Origin: Gaiellasilicea sp031371615
GTDB lineage: Bacteria; Actinomycetota; Thermoleophilia; Gaiellales; Gaiellaceae
Reading direction: 5' to 3'
DNA: 15,732 nucleotides
Assembly: GCA_031371615.1 (NCBI GenBank)
Contig: JANMJY010000150.1
Location: forward strand, 1-15,732
The position numbers were made by a program, and so were the translations under genes. The notes below the pieces were generated by a model that saw nothing but the letters and a program-made list of their open reading frames with translations, was not told the DNA's origin and did not search any database. The number at the start of each line of letters is the position of its first letter. The first letter of the stretch is position 1. Of the stretch, positions 1 to 10,328 are shown piece by piece.

Positions 1-1269
1 GGCGTGGCGGCGATCGTGGATCCTCCATACGCGGTCGCGCCCGTACTCGCCGCGGCGGCGAGGCACGGAGTCGAGATCGTCCGCGTCGTCGAGACCCACA
101 CGCACGCCGATCATCTCTCCGGGCACGGCCGGCTCGCACTCGAGCAGGGCGTGCCGATCTCGATCCACCCCGCGGCCGACGTGGAGTACGCGCACGACGC
201 GCTGACCGACGGCCTCGAGCTGGAGCTGGGCCAGGTCGTCCTGCGGGCGATCCACACGCCAGGGCATCGTCCTGAGCACACCTGCCTCGCGGTCATCGAC
301 CGCTCCCGCGCCGACGAGCCGTGGCTCGTCCTCACGGGCGACTCGCTCTTCGTCGGCGACACGGCGCGACCGGACCTTGCCGTTGGCGCCAGGGAAGGCG
401 CGGAAGGCCTCTTTCACTCCCTGCAGCGGCTGCTCGAGCTGCCCGACGGCGTCGAGGTCTTCCCCGGCCATGTCGCAGGCTCGCTCTGCGGCAAGGCGAT
501 GAGTTCCAAGGCCTCGTCGACGATCGGGTTCGAGCGCCGCTTCAACCACGCGCTCCAGATCGACGACGAGCTCGCCTTCGTCGCCGAGTCCGCGTCCGTC
601 GTGGCGCCGAAGCCACCGAACATGGCGCGGCTCGTGGACTTGAACCGGGGCCCGCTCGTCGGCGCTCCGCGCGAGGTGGTCGAGCTTCCGGCCGCCCCTG
701 CGGGTGCAACGGTGCTCGACGTCCGTCCGGCATCCGACTACCTCGCGGGGCACACTCACGGCTCGCTCAACGTCCCGGTCTCCGGCAGCTCGTTCGGCAC
801 CAAGGCCGGGTTCCTGCTCGACGCCGACGACGGGGTCGTCGTCCAGGCTGCGACGGCGCACGAAGCCCAGCAGGCGATCCGAGGCTTGCAGGCGATCGGC
901 TTCCTCGACGTCCAGGGCTACGTGCTCGGCGCGGGGTCCGAGCGGAGCGAGCCAGTCGGTCTCGAGGAGCTCGGCGCCCTGCTCGCTCAGGGCGCGGAGC
1001 TGATCGACGTGCGCGAGCGCGACGAGCGCGACAGCGGCTACATCGCCGGCAGCCGCAACATCCCGTACCGGCTGCTGGGCATGTGCGGCGCCGAGGTACC
1101 GACCGACCGGCCTGTCGTGACGATCTGCGAGAGCGGCGCCCGAGCAGGGATCGCCGCCTCGATCCTCGCCGCGCAGGGCATCGACGCCCGGCCGGTGCTC
1201 GAGGGCGGGCTCAAGGAGTGGGCCGCCCGGGGCGGATCGCTGGTCGAGTTCCGCCGCTGCGGCTCGTGA
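1..1269 (+). CDS. MBL-fold persulfide dioxygenase/rhodanese fusion (CstB-like), 5' partial
   Basis: Likely oxidises or transfers persulfide sulfur in the cytoplasm (sulfide detoxification). The reading frame is open at base 1 and the visible 422 residues begin just before the DPPY segment, so the true start probably lies upstream and the GTG at base 4 is not convincing. The metallo-beta-lactamase domain comes first, with the metal motif THTHADH at residues 32-38, then HTPGH, TGDSLFVGD and FPGH, and the SLCGKAMSSK segment typical of ETHE1-like enzymes. Two rhodanese-like domains follow. The first (about residues 230-310) has the DVR start but no cysteine in its loop, so it is probably inactive. 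The second carries CESGARA with Cys376 as candidate sulfur carrier. MBL plus pseudo-rhodanese plus rhodanese is the known layout of CstB. It overlaps the next gene by GTGA, implying coupling. Persulfide as substrate is inferred from the family. Confidence 0.87.
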   Translation, partial: GVAAIVDPPYAVAPVLAAAARHGVEIVRVVETHTHADHLSGHGRLALEQGVPISIHPAADVEYAHDALTDGLELELGQVVLRAIHTPGHRPEHTCLAVIDRSRADEPWLVLTGDSLFVGDTARPDLAVGAREGAEGLFHSLQRLLELPDGVEVFPGHVAGSLCGKAMSSKASSTIGFERRFNHALQIDDELAFVAESASVVAPKPPNMARLVDLNRGPLVGAPREVVELPAAPAGATVLDVRPASDYLAGHTHGSLNVPVSGSSFGTKAGFLLDADDGVVVQAATAHEAQQAIRGLQAIGFLDVQGYVLGAGSERSEPVGLEELGALLAQGAELIDVRERDERDSGYIAGSRNIPYRLLGMCGAEVPTDRPVVTICESGARAGIAASILAAQGIDARPVLEGGLKEWAARGGSLVEFRRCGS

Positions 1270-1607
1270 CGCTGCCCCGGCTCACCGAGGTCGCGCTCTT
1301 CACCGCGGACGTCGATGCCCTCACAGCCTTCTACGAGCGCGTGCTCGCCGTCGAGCCCGCAGAGCGCTCGCCCGGTCACGCGGTCTTCGCGCTCGGAGAG
1401 CTCGTGCTCCGGGTCCACGCCGCCGCCGAGCCCGCGCCCGGCGACCCGCCGGCCGCCGACCACATCGCGTTCTCGCTCGACGGGCTCGACGCTCACGCCG
1501 CGTCACTCATAGGCGCCGGCATCAGCATCGATGGGCCCCGCGACCTTCCGTGGGGTCGCTCTGCCTACCTGCGCGATCCCGACGGCCGCCTCGTCGAGCT
1601 GACCTGA
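1266..1607 (+). CDS. VOC-family (glyoxalase/bleomycin-resistance fold) small protein
   Basis: A 113-aa single-module vicinal-oxygen-chelate protein. The GTG start overlaps the stop of the upstream fusion enzyme (GTGA), which suggests translational coupling; no good ribosome binding site is needed or seen. The fold pattern is clear: an opening beta strand (VALFTADVDALTAFYERVL), a middle DHIAFSLDGLD strand containing a possible metal-ligand histidine, and the closing YLRDPDGRLVEL strand with a possible ligand glutamate. The length matches one VOC module with two babbabbb repeats. Family members include glyoxalase I, extradiol dioxygenases and antibiotic-binding proteins. The substrate cannot be told from sequence; the partner gene hints at a role near thiol or sulfur chemistry, but that is inference. 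Confidence 0.85.
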   Translation: MTLPRLTEVALFTADVDALTAFYERVLAVEPAERSPGHAVFALGELVLRVHAAAEPAPGDPPAADHIAFSLDGLDAHAASLIGAGISIDGPRDLPWGRSAYLRDPDGRLVELT

Positions 1608-1611
1608 GACC

Positions 1612-1660
1612 GAACGAGCGGCTTGTGTTTCTGAAACACAAGCCGCGTTTTCGCTCGTTC
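1612..1660 (+). terminator. Nested palindrome, likely terminator of the MBL-VOC pair and copy 1 of a repeated palindrome
   Basis: Bases 1618-1631 and 1633-1646 form a perfect 14-bp inverted repeat around a single central T (1632), with core GTGTTTC-T-GAAACAC. It is followed by GTTTTCG. It begins 10 bases after the VOC stop codon, which suits an intrinsic terminator for the + strand pair. An outer 9-bp repeat (GAACGAGCG at 1612-1620, CGCTCGTTC at 1652-1660) overlaps the inner stem, so two folds compete. The T-run is short, so a binding site or repeat element is the alternative. Confidence 0.55.
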
Positions 1661-1713
1661 CCCGCTGCGATTTCGTTGAGCTCTCGTGACGGTGATCCCG
1701 GCAGGCTAGAGGC

Positions 1714-2085
1714 ATGCGCTTCGCTAGCTCCCGCGCGACTCGGCCCCGACTGAGAGAGCTGGTTGCCGCACTCGACGAGGACGATGTGCCCGCGGCTGTC
1801 ACGTGGCGACTCGTCTCGGAAACCGCTGCAACAATGGGACTTCCGCGGCCGAGCTATCCGCATGTCCGTCGGCTCGTCGTCGCGGAGCGACGGCGCCGGC
1901 GCGCCCGGAAGGAGCTCCGCGACGTCCTCAAGGAGGCGGCTAGCACCATTGCCGCAGGCCGCACCCCAGGGTTCGACTACACCCTCGGTCGGCTGCGCGA
2001 CGCGCACGCAGCGTTGGCGGACGAGGAAGCTGGTGTTTCTGAAACACAAGGCGAATTCGGCTCGCGCACCCCGCCCGCTAGCTGA
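1714..2085 (+). CDS. Hypothetical 123-aa protein, possible helix-turn-helix DNA binder
   Basis: Not recognised as a named family. Residues 27-60 (PAAVTWRLVSETAATMG, then PSYPHVRRLVVAERR) look like two helices joined by a turn and followed by an arginine-rich helix, as in some winged or Mu-type HTH segments. Residues 60-105 are basic to mixed and probably helical. There is no signal peptide or membrane segment. The ATG lacks a clear Shine-Dalgarno sequence; GGCTAGAGG lies just before it. The C-terminal tail (VSETQ and beyond) is encoded by the second copy of a palindrome whose first copy lies about 70 bases upstream, so the native C-terminus may have been altered. The last 8 bases overlap the convergent ilvA end. 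GC-rich third positions support real coding. It could be an autoregulator acting at the palindrome; this is inference. Confidence 0.6.
   Translation: MRFASSRATRPRLRELVAALDEDDVPAAVTWRLVSETAATMGLPRPSYPHVRRLVVAERRRRRARKELRDVLKEAASTIAAGRTPGFDYTLGRLRDAHAALADEEAGVSETQGEFGSRTPPAS
2029..2050. repeat. Copy 2 of the GTGTTTC-T-GAAACAC palindrome
   Basis: Bases 2029-2050 match 1621-1642 at 21 of 22 positions (T to G at 2032). The symmetric core GTGTTTC-T-GAAACAC spans 2033-2047. The mutation breaks one outer pair and no T-run follows, so this copy is unlikely to be a terminator. It lies inside the 3' end of the hypothetical gene at 1714-2085. Confidence 0.75.
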
Positions 2086-3274
2086 TCTGCTCTGCCGGGT
2101 AGCCGCGGTCGGAGAGGGCGGCTAGGAGCTCGTCGCAGTGGGCCTCGTCGCGCATAGCGAGGGTCAGCTCGACCTCTGTCTGCCCGATCGGCAGGGCCAT
2201 CCCTTCGCGGTGATGCTCGACCGAGACGATGTTCGCGCGCTCCTCGGCCACGAGCTGCAGCAGCTTGATCAGCTCGCCGGGACGATCGCCGACTCGCGTG
2301 CGGACGACGAGGAAGCGGCCGGCTTGCGTCAACCCGTGACGCATCACCTGGATCAGGAGCGTCGGGTCGATGTTCCCGCCCGAGAGGATCACGCACGCCT
2401 CGTCGTCCCCGGGCACCTTGCCCGCGAGCAGAGCGGCCACCGATGCAGCGCCGGCGCCCTCGACGAGCAGCTTCGTCCGCTCGAGTAGGAGCACGATCGC
2501 GTGGCTGATCTGCTCGTCTGTGACGGTGACGATCTCGTCGACGTGCTCGCCGAGGATCGCTGAGGTGAGCGTGCCGGGCTGCTTGACCGCGATGCCCTCG
2601 GCGATCGTGTAGCGGTGCTCGGTGCCGCCCGCGAACGGACATACGTTCTCGGCCTGGACGCCGACGATTCGCACGGCGGGCTTGAGCGCCGCCAGCGCGA
2701 TCGCGATCCCCGCCGCCAGCCCGCCGCCGCCGATCGGCACGACGAGCGTGCCGAAGTCCGGCAGCTGCTCGACGAGCTCGAGCCCGATCGTGCCCTGGCC
2801 CGCGATCACTCGCTCGTCCTCGAAGGCGTGGACGAACGTCGCCCCGGTGGAATCGACGAACGCCTGTGCGGCTGCCATCGAGTCGTCGAAACCGACGCCG
2901 ACGAGCTCGACCTGCGCTCCGTAGTTACGCGTGGCGTCGACCTTGGCCATCGGCGAGTCCTGCGGCATGAAGACGGTGGCCGCAATGCCGGCCTCGCGGG
3001 CGGCCCAGGCGACCGCCTGCCCGTGGTTGCCGGCGCTGGCTGCGACGACTCCGGCAGCGCGCTCCTCGCCGGTCAGCGTCGCGATCGTGTTGACGGCGCC
3101 GCGGATCTTGAACGCGCCCGTGCGCTGGAGGTTCTCTGCTTTCAGCTGCACGCTCCGGCCGACACGCCGTGAGAGCGTCTCGGAGGGGTAGACCGGCGTA
3201 ACACGGGCGATCCCGGCGATCCGGGCCCGCGCGGCCTCCAGGTCAGCGAGTTTCGGGGCTTGTGCCGTCGTCAA
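2078..3274 (-). CDS. ilvA: Threonine ammonia-lyase (threonine deaminase) with C-terminal ACT domain
   Basis: A PLP enzyme that deaminates L-threonine to 2-oxobutyrate, feeding isoleucine synthesis or propionyl-CoA formation. The fold-type II domain shows TGAFKIRGA with the PLP lysine at about residue 56, SAGNHGQ at 80-86, the phosphate-binding IGGGG loop at about 181-185, and the LSGGNID segment near 300. A single ACT domain fills about residues 321-398 (FLVVRTRVGDRPGELIKLL), so allosteric control is likely. At 398 aa it resembles the short one-ACT forms rather than the 510-aa two-ACT E. coli IlvA. The TTG at 3274 is chosen because the conserved N-terminus (LADLEAARARIAG) starts soon after. 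The GTG at 3301 and ATG at 3343 would add unconserved residues deep inside meaB. The chosen start still overlaps the meaB end by 32 bases. It is last in the metH-MFS-meaB-ilvA run. Confidence 0.93.
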   Translation of the reverse strand: MTTAQAPKLADLEAARARIAGIARVTPVYPSETLSRRVGRSVQLKAENLQRTGAFKIRGAVNTIATLTGEERAAGVVAASAGNHGQAVAWAAREAGIAATVFMPQDSPMAKVDATRNYGAQVELVGVGFDDSMAAAQAFVDSTGATFVHAFEDERVIAGQGTIGLELVEQLPDFGTLVVPIGGGGLAAGIAIALAALKPAVRIVGVQAENVCPFAGGTEHRYTIAEGIAVKQPGTLTSAILGEHVDEIVTVTDEQISHAIVLLLERTKLLVEGAGAASVAALLAGKVPGDDEACVILSGGNIDPTLLIQVMRHGLTQAGRFLVVRTRVGDRPGELIKLLQLVAEERANIVSVEHHREGMALPIGQTEVELTLAMRDEAHCDELLAALSDRGYPAEQIS

Positions 3275-4235
3275 TTCCGTATACCTGTTCCAGGATCTCA
3301 CGCACGGCCGAGAGCGGGTCGAGCCGGCGTGCCTGCACCTCATCGAGAAGGCGCCTCAGCTCCGGATTCTCCGCCACGGCGGCCTGCAGGTGCGCTTTGG
3401 CGCGGCTCGTCGCGGCCGCGAACACCTCGCCGGCCAGGTTCTTCCGACGCCGCTCCTCCAGTAGCCCTGCCGACTCGAGGTGCGCCCGGTGCTCTTCCAC
3501 CTTCGCCCAGAGCTCCGGCACATTCTCGCCGCGCACAGCCTCGGTGAGGACGATCGGCGGCCGCCAGGCGCTCTCGCGGTCGAGACCGAGGATCGAGCGG
3601 ACCTCGTTCAGCATCGTCTTGGCGGCCGGGTGATCCATCTTGTTGATCGCGATCACGTCGGGAATTTCCATGATCCCGGCTTTCAAGGCCTGCACCGAGT
3701 CGCCGGAGCCCGGCATCAGCACGAGCAGGACGGTGTCGGCGATCCCGATCACCTCGACCTCGCTCTGCCCCGCGCCGACCGTCTCCAGCAGCACGAGGTC
3801 CTTGCCGGCCGCGTCCAGCAGGAGTGCGGCCTGCAGCGTCGCCTCGGCAAGGCCGCCGAGATGGCCGCGCGTTCCCATCGAGCGGATAAAGACGCCGGGG
3901 TCAAGGAAGTGGTCGGAGAGCCTGATCCGGTCGCCGAGCAGCGCGCCCTGGGTGAAGGGGCTGGACGGGTCGACCGAGATGACGCCGACGGTCCGACCGG
4001 CCTCCCGGACGTGACGGACGATTGCGCTGATCAGCGACGACTTGCCGACACCGGGCGGACCGGTGACGCCAACGACGTAGGCGGACCCGGTCTCCGGGTA
4101 GAGCCCACGGACGAGCTCGTACGCGAGCGGGTCGCCGTTCTCGACCAGGGAGATCGAGCGGGCAAGCGCGCGGCGGTCGCCCGCGAGCAGTCCGGTCGCG
4201 AGCTCGTCGAGCGTCCAGCGGTGGCGTCCACTCAC
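3243..4235 (-). CDS. meaB: MeaB/ArgK-type GTPase, methylmalonyl-CoA mutase chaperone
   Basis: A cytoplasmic G3E-class P-loop GTPase that, in its family, gates cofactor loading and protects adenosylcobalamin-dependent methylmalonyl-CoA mutase. In the 330 residues, Walker A GPPGVGKS is at 59-66, followed by the family hallmark VDPSSPFTQGALLGDR and then MGTRGHLGGL, the ETVGAGQSE switch segment and the G4 motif NKMD. The helical C-terminal arm (HLQAAVAENPELRRLLDEV) is the dimerisation region in known structures. The length is normal for MeaB. The GTG start overlaps the upstream MFS stop in a GTGA junction. No mutase gene is in the window, although the two are often adjacent. The downstream ilvA product makes 2-oxobutyrate, a source of the mutase pathway's substrate. 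The older name ArgK (arginine kinase) is a misassignment in the family literature. Confidence 0.93.
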   Translation of the reverse strand: MSGRHRWTLDELATGLLAGDRRALARSISLVENGDPLAYELVRGLYPETGSAYVVGVTGPPGVGKSSLISAIVRHVREAGRTVGVISVDPSSPFTQGALLGDRIRLSDHFLDPGVFIRSMGTRGHLGGLAEATLQAALLLDAAGKDLVLLETVGAGQSEVEVIGIADTVLLVLMPGSGDSVQALKAGIMEIPDVIAINKMDHPAAKTMLNEVRSILGLDRESAWRPPIVLTEAVRGENVPELWAKVEEHRAHLESAGLLEERRRKNLAGEVFAAATSRAKAHLQAAVAENPELRRLLDEVQARRLDPLSAVREILEQVYGIDDGTSPETR

Positions 4236-5466
4236 GCGAGCACCTCGGCGGGCTCGCGGCTACGAGGCGCTAGCACGACGGTCAGCAGCGCCCCGACGAG
4301 GTAGACGAGGGCGCCACCTCCCCAGACCCAGCGCGCCCCGAAGAGGTCGGTGAGCCAGCCGGCGGCCACCATCCCGAGCACGAGCGTCGCGTAGGTGGCG
4401 GACATGATCACAGTGAAGGCGCGGCCGCGGAGCTCGTCGGGCGCGCCACGCTGGATGAAGAGCGCGTTGCAGACGACCGCGGCACCGTTGCCGAACGAGG
4501 CCACGACGACGACGGGAACAGCCACGTAGATCGTGGACGCGAGCGCCGCGATCGCATAGCCGCCAGCCATCAACGCGATCCCGTAGAAGTAGACGCGGCC
4601 GATTCCGAGCCGGTCGACGAAGTGGCCGGCGACGAAGCTCCCGATCGTCAGCCCGAGACCGCTCGCACCGAGGAGAACCCCGAAGCCGATGTTCCCGGCA
4701 TCGAGCGACACCTTCGCCAGCGCGACCTCGGCCACGTTGATCGCGCCGACACCGAACGTGACCACGTTCCAGACGACGAGCACGGTCAGCAACGGGCGCG
4801 AGCGGACCACGACCCGAAACCCGTCGGCAACGTCACCCCAGTGCCCGCGGCTCTCGACCTTCCCCGCCTGGAGTCGCACCGCCGGAATCCGCGCCAGCAG
4901 CACGGCGGACAGGACGAACGTTACGGCGTTCAGCCAGTACGCGAGATCCGGCCCCTGAACGGTGAGGATGACGCCCCCGATCACCGGGCCGATCATCCAG
5001 GTCAGGTTCTCGCTCGCCTGGATCAACGAGGTCGCCGCGGGCAACTGCTCTTCGTCGACGAGGTTCGGCATTCCCGCGTAGACGGCCGGACGGAAGAACC
5101 CGGTCGCGATGCCCTGGATCCCCGCGAGGATGATGATCGTGGTCGCGTTCCCGGCGAACGGGAGCGCACAGAAGACCGCAGCCCGCACGAGGTCGGAGAC
5201 GATCAGCAGCCGGCGGCGCGAGAGCCGGTCGACCAAAGGAGCCGCCAGGATCCCGATCAGAATGATCGGGAGGAAGTCGACGATCAGGAGCGCACTGACC
5301 CAGGCGCCGGACCCGGTTCGGTCGAACACGTCGACCGTGAGCGCTACTGCGGCGAGGAAGGTCCCCGCACCCGAGCCGAGCGTTGCGAGGAAAAGACGCC
5401 TGAAGTCGGGCGCAAGACGGAGGACGGCGAGACTGAGGATGCGCCGGACGCTAACAGCCGCTGCTG

Positions 5467-5470
<4 letters not shown>
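4232..5470 (-). CDS. MFS transporter of the EntS/MFS_3 exporter type, probable CTG start
   Basis: An integral membrane exporter-like protein with the major facilitator fold. Visible signatures include the loop 2-3 motif around APLVDRLSRRRLL, the FFRPAVYAGMPNLV segment with LPAATSLIQASENLTWMIGP typical of EntS-like MFS_3 proteins, and a second-half loop GHFVDRLGIGRVYF. Conventional starts fail. The first GTG (5329) would delete transmembrane helix 1, while in-frame sequence upstream encodes a good amphipathic start plus helix (FRRLFLATLGSGAG, FLAAVALTVDVF). From 5470 to 5329 there is no ATG, GTG or TTG in frame. A CTG at 5470-5468 overlaps the metH stop as CTGA and gives 412 aa, the normal family length. 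The MFS stop in turn overlaps the meaB GTG. The substrate is unknown; a cobalamin- or amino-acid-related role is suggested only by its neighbours. Confidence 0.82.
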
Positions 5471-9057
<3,587 letters not shown>

Positions 9058-9089
9058 TCGTCCTCTCGCCACCGGCCCAAAGAGGACGG

Positions 9090-9109
9090 GAGCTCGGGCC
9101 CCCGGGCTC
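9090..9109 (-). other. Hairpin in the metH leader
   Basis: GAGCTCGGG (9090-9098) and CCCGGGCTC (9101-9109) form a 9-bp stem with one mismatch position that can wobble on one strand. It would fold in the metH 5' leader about 33 bases before the start codon. Further pairings (CCTGG/CCAGG and TAGCC/GGCTA, within 9122-9175) are possible upstream. I see no core of a cobalamin or SAM riboswitch, so this is only structured-leader evidence. Confidence 0.35.
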
Positions 9110-9137
9110 TTTAGGCGTTTTTTAGCCTGGTCGCCAA
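9108..9137 (-). promoter_or_regulatory. Candidate metH promoter
   Basis: On the - strand TTGGCG (9137-9132) and TAAAGA (9113-9108) are separated by 18 bases, resembling a sigma-70 type -35/-10 pair. They lie in the 136-base gap between the oxidoreductase stop and the metH start. Other AT-rich hexamers nearby (TTGAAA, TAAAAA) are alternatives, so this is a weak call. Confidence 0.3.
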
Positions 9138-9193
9138 GCTGCCTTTCAAAGCTCTCCAGGTAGCGAAAAGGCTAGCACTCGGCGGCCGGGGGC

Positions 9194-9898
9194 TCAGTAG
9201 CCGCTGAAGCCGCCGGTGAGGACATGCTCGCCGGAGACACCCGCGGCCAGCAGCGACGCGGACACGGACTCGGCCATCTCGGGTGGTCCTGCGACGAGAA
9301 AGCGGTAGGTGCCGAGGTCGCCGAGGTGGTCGCCGAGCATGGCTGAGTCGATCCGCCGGCTCTCACCGTCCCACCCTGCCTGCTCGGTGAACGTCAGCAC
9401 GACCCGCAGGCCCTCGATCCGCCGTTCCAGCTCCTCGAGCTCGTCGAGGAAGGCGGCCGATTCGCGGTCGCGGTTTGAGTAGACGAGCGTGACGCGGTAC
9501 GGCAGCCCCTCGTCGGCGATGTGGCGAAGCATCGAGCGGAAGACGGTGATCCCGATCCCGCCCGCGACGAAGACGTATTGCGCGCTCGTGTCCTCGGGCA
9601 GCAGGAACGAGCCCTTCGGCTCCTCGACCACGACCTCGTCACCGACCTCCAACTCTGCAAGCGTGCGCTTGAACGCGCTGTCGCGGAGGCGCGTCGCGAG
9701 CCCGACCAGCGGCCGCTCGCCTGGCGCGGTGACGAGGGAGATGTGACGGCGCAGCCCCTTCTCGTCCTCGTGGCCGCGGTCGGGCAGCTCGACCCAGAAG
9801 TAGGCACCGGGACGGAACTCGGGGTAGCTGTCGGCCTCGAAGAGCACGAGCAGCGTGCCCTTCGCGACCTCGCGCTTCTCGGCGACTGTCGCCTTCAT
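9194..9898 (-). CDS. FAD/NAD(P)-binding oxidoreductase (ferredoxin-NADP reductase superfamily)
   Basis: A soluble 234-aa flavin reductase-type protein. The N-terminal FAD-binding barrel (about 1-100) has FRPGAYFWVEL and RRHISLVTAP, a variant of the RxYS flavin motif with His for the aromatic residue. The NAD(P)-binding half (about 106-234) begins VFVAGGIGITVFRSML (GGxGxT) and has the late FLVAGPPEMAESV motif where many relatives have CGP. It ends in an aromatic tail, GGFSGY, that could stack on flavin. There is no iron-sulfur domain, so it would need a separate electron partner. The ATG at 9898 starts 4 bases after the atpC stop, so it is probably co-transcribed with atpDC, an unusual neighbour. 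Substrate and partner are unknown; ferredoxin, flavodoxin or a monooxygenase are possible. Confidence 0.86.
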   Translation of the reverse strand: MKATVAEKREVAKGTLLVLFEADSYPEFRPGAYFWVELPDRGHEDEKGLRRHISLVTAPGERPLVGLATRLRDSAFKRTLAELEVGDEVVVEEPKGSFLLPEDTSAQYVFVAGGIGITVFRSMLRHIADEGLPYRVTLVYSNRDRESAAFLDELEELERRIEGLRVVLTFTEQAGWDGESRRIDSAMLGDHLGDLGTYRFLVAGPPEMAESVSASLLAAGVSGEHVLTGGFSGY

Positions 9899-9902
9899 GT
9901 CG

Positions 9903-10328
9903 CTACGTGCGGCCCGAGACCGTGAGCTGGTTCTCGGCATGCTGAATCCGCTGCTCGAGCTGCCAGCGGTCGGCGGTCGACTCGCCGCGCTCGACCTTCT
10001 CGAGCTCGGCCTTCGCCGCCTCGAGCTGCTCCTGCGCACGTGCGTCGTCGATCTCCCGGACGTCGACCGCGTCGTCGACGAGAGCGATCGCCCGGTCGAG
10101 CTCGACCTTGAAGAACCCGGAGCCCGTCGCAAGCTCGAGCACTTCGCCGCCGCCGAGGTGCACGCGCGTGGAGCCGGCCTTGAGCGTCGCGACGAGAGGA
10201 GCGTGGCGTGCGAGCACGCCGATCTCGCCTGCCGCACCCGGGACGATCAGCATCTCCGCCTCGCCACGGTAGGCCTCGCCGTCGGGGGTGACGACCGCGA
10301 CCTCGAACTTGGGATGCGCGTCGGCCAT
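9903..10328 (-). CDS. atpC: F1F0 ATP synthase subunit epsilon
   Basis: The 141-aa epsilon subunit of the F1 central stalk, which couples rotation to the catalytic head and can inhibit ATP hydrolysis. The N-terminal beta sandwich is visible in FEVAVVTPDGEAYRGEAEMLIVPGAAGEIGVLARHAPLVATLKAG, and strands continue to about residue 85. The C-terminal helical hairpin follows (DARAQEQLEAAKAELEKVE, then RWQLEQRIQHAENQL). Length and layout are typical. The ATG overlaps the atpD stop by one base (TAATG), so translation is coupled, as in most F1 operons. A flavin reductase gene follows after 4 bases. Confidence 0.95.
   Translation of the reverse strand: MADAHPKFEVAVVTPDGEAYRGEAEMLIVPGAAGEIGVLARHAPLVATLKAGSTRVHLGGGEVLELATGSGFFKVELDRAIALVDDAVDVREIDDARAQEQLEAAKAELEKVERGESTADRWQLEQRIQHAENQLTVSGRT

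Noticed and set aside
321..1265. An upstream extension of the VOC reading frame inside the MBL gene
   Set aside because: The product is arginine/alanine-rich shadow sequence; the VOC fold begins only at the GTG at 1266.
1612..2085. REP/RAYT-type or insertion-sequence element
   Set aside because: The 123-aa protein has no transposase motif, there is no target-site duplication, and the repeats are direct copies of a small palindrome rather than inverted ends.
3480..4304. A 274-codon + strand frame opposite meaB
   Set aside because: Same reason: antisense to a clear MeaB gene, composition-driven, with no motif.
5327..5329. GTG as start of the MFS gene
   Set aside because: It would remove the first transmembrane helix, which is clearly encoded just upstream in frame.
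9058..9193. Cobalamin or SAM riboswitch before metH
   Set aside because: I could not find the conserved core sequences of these classes; a short GGCGACC string alone is not enough.
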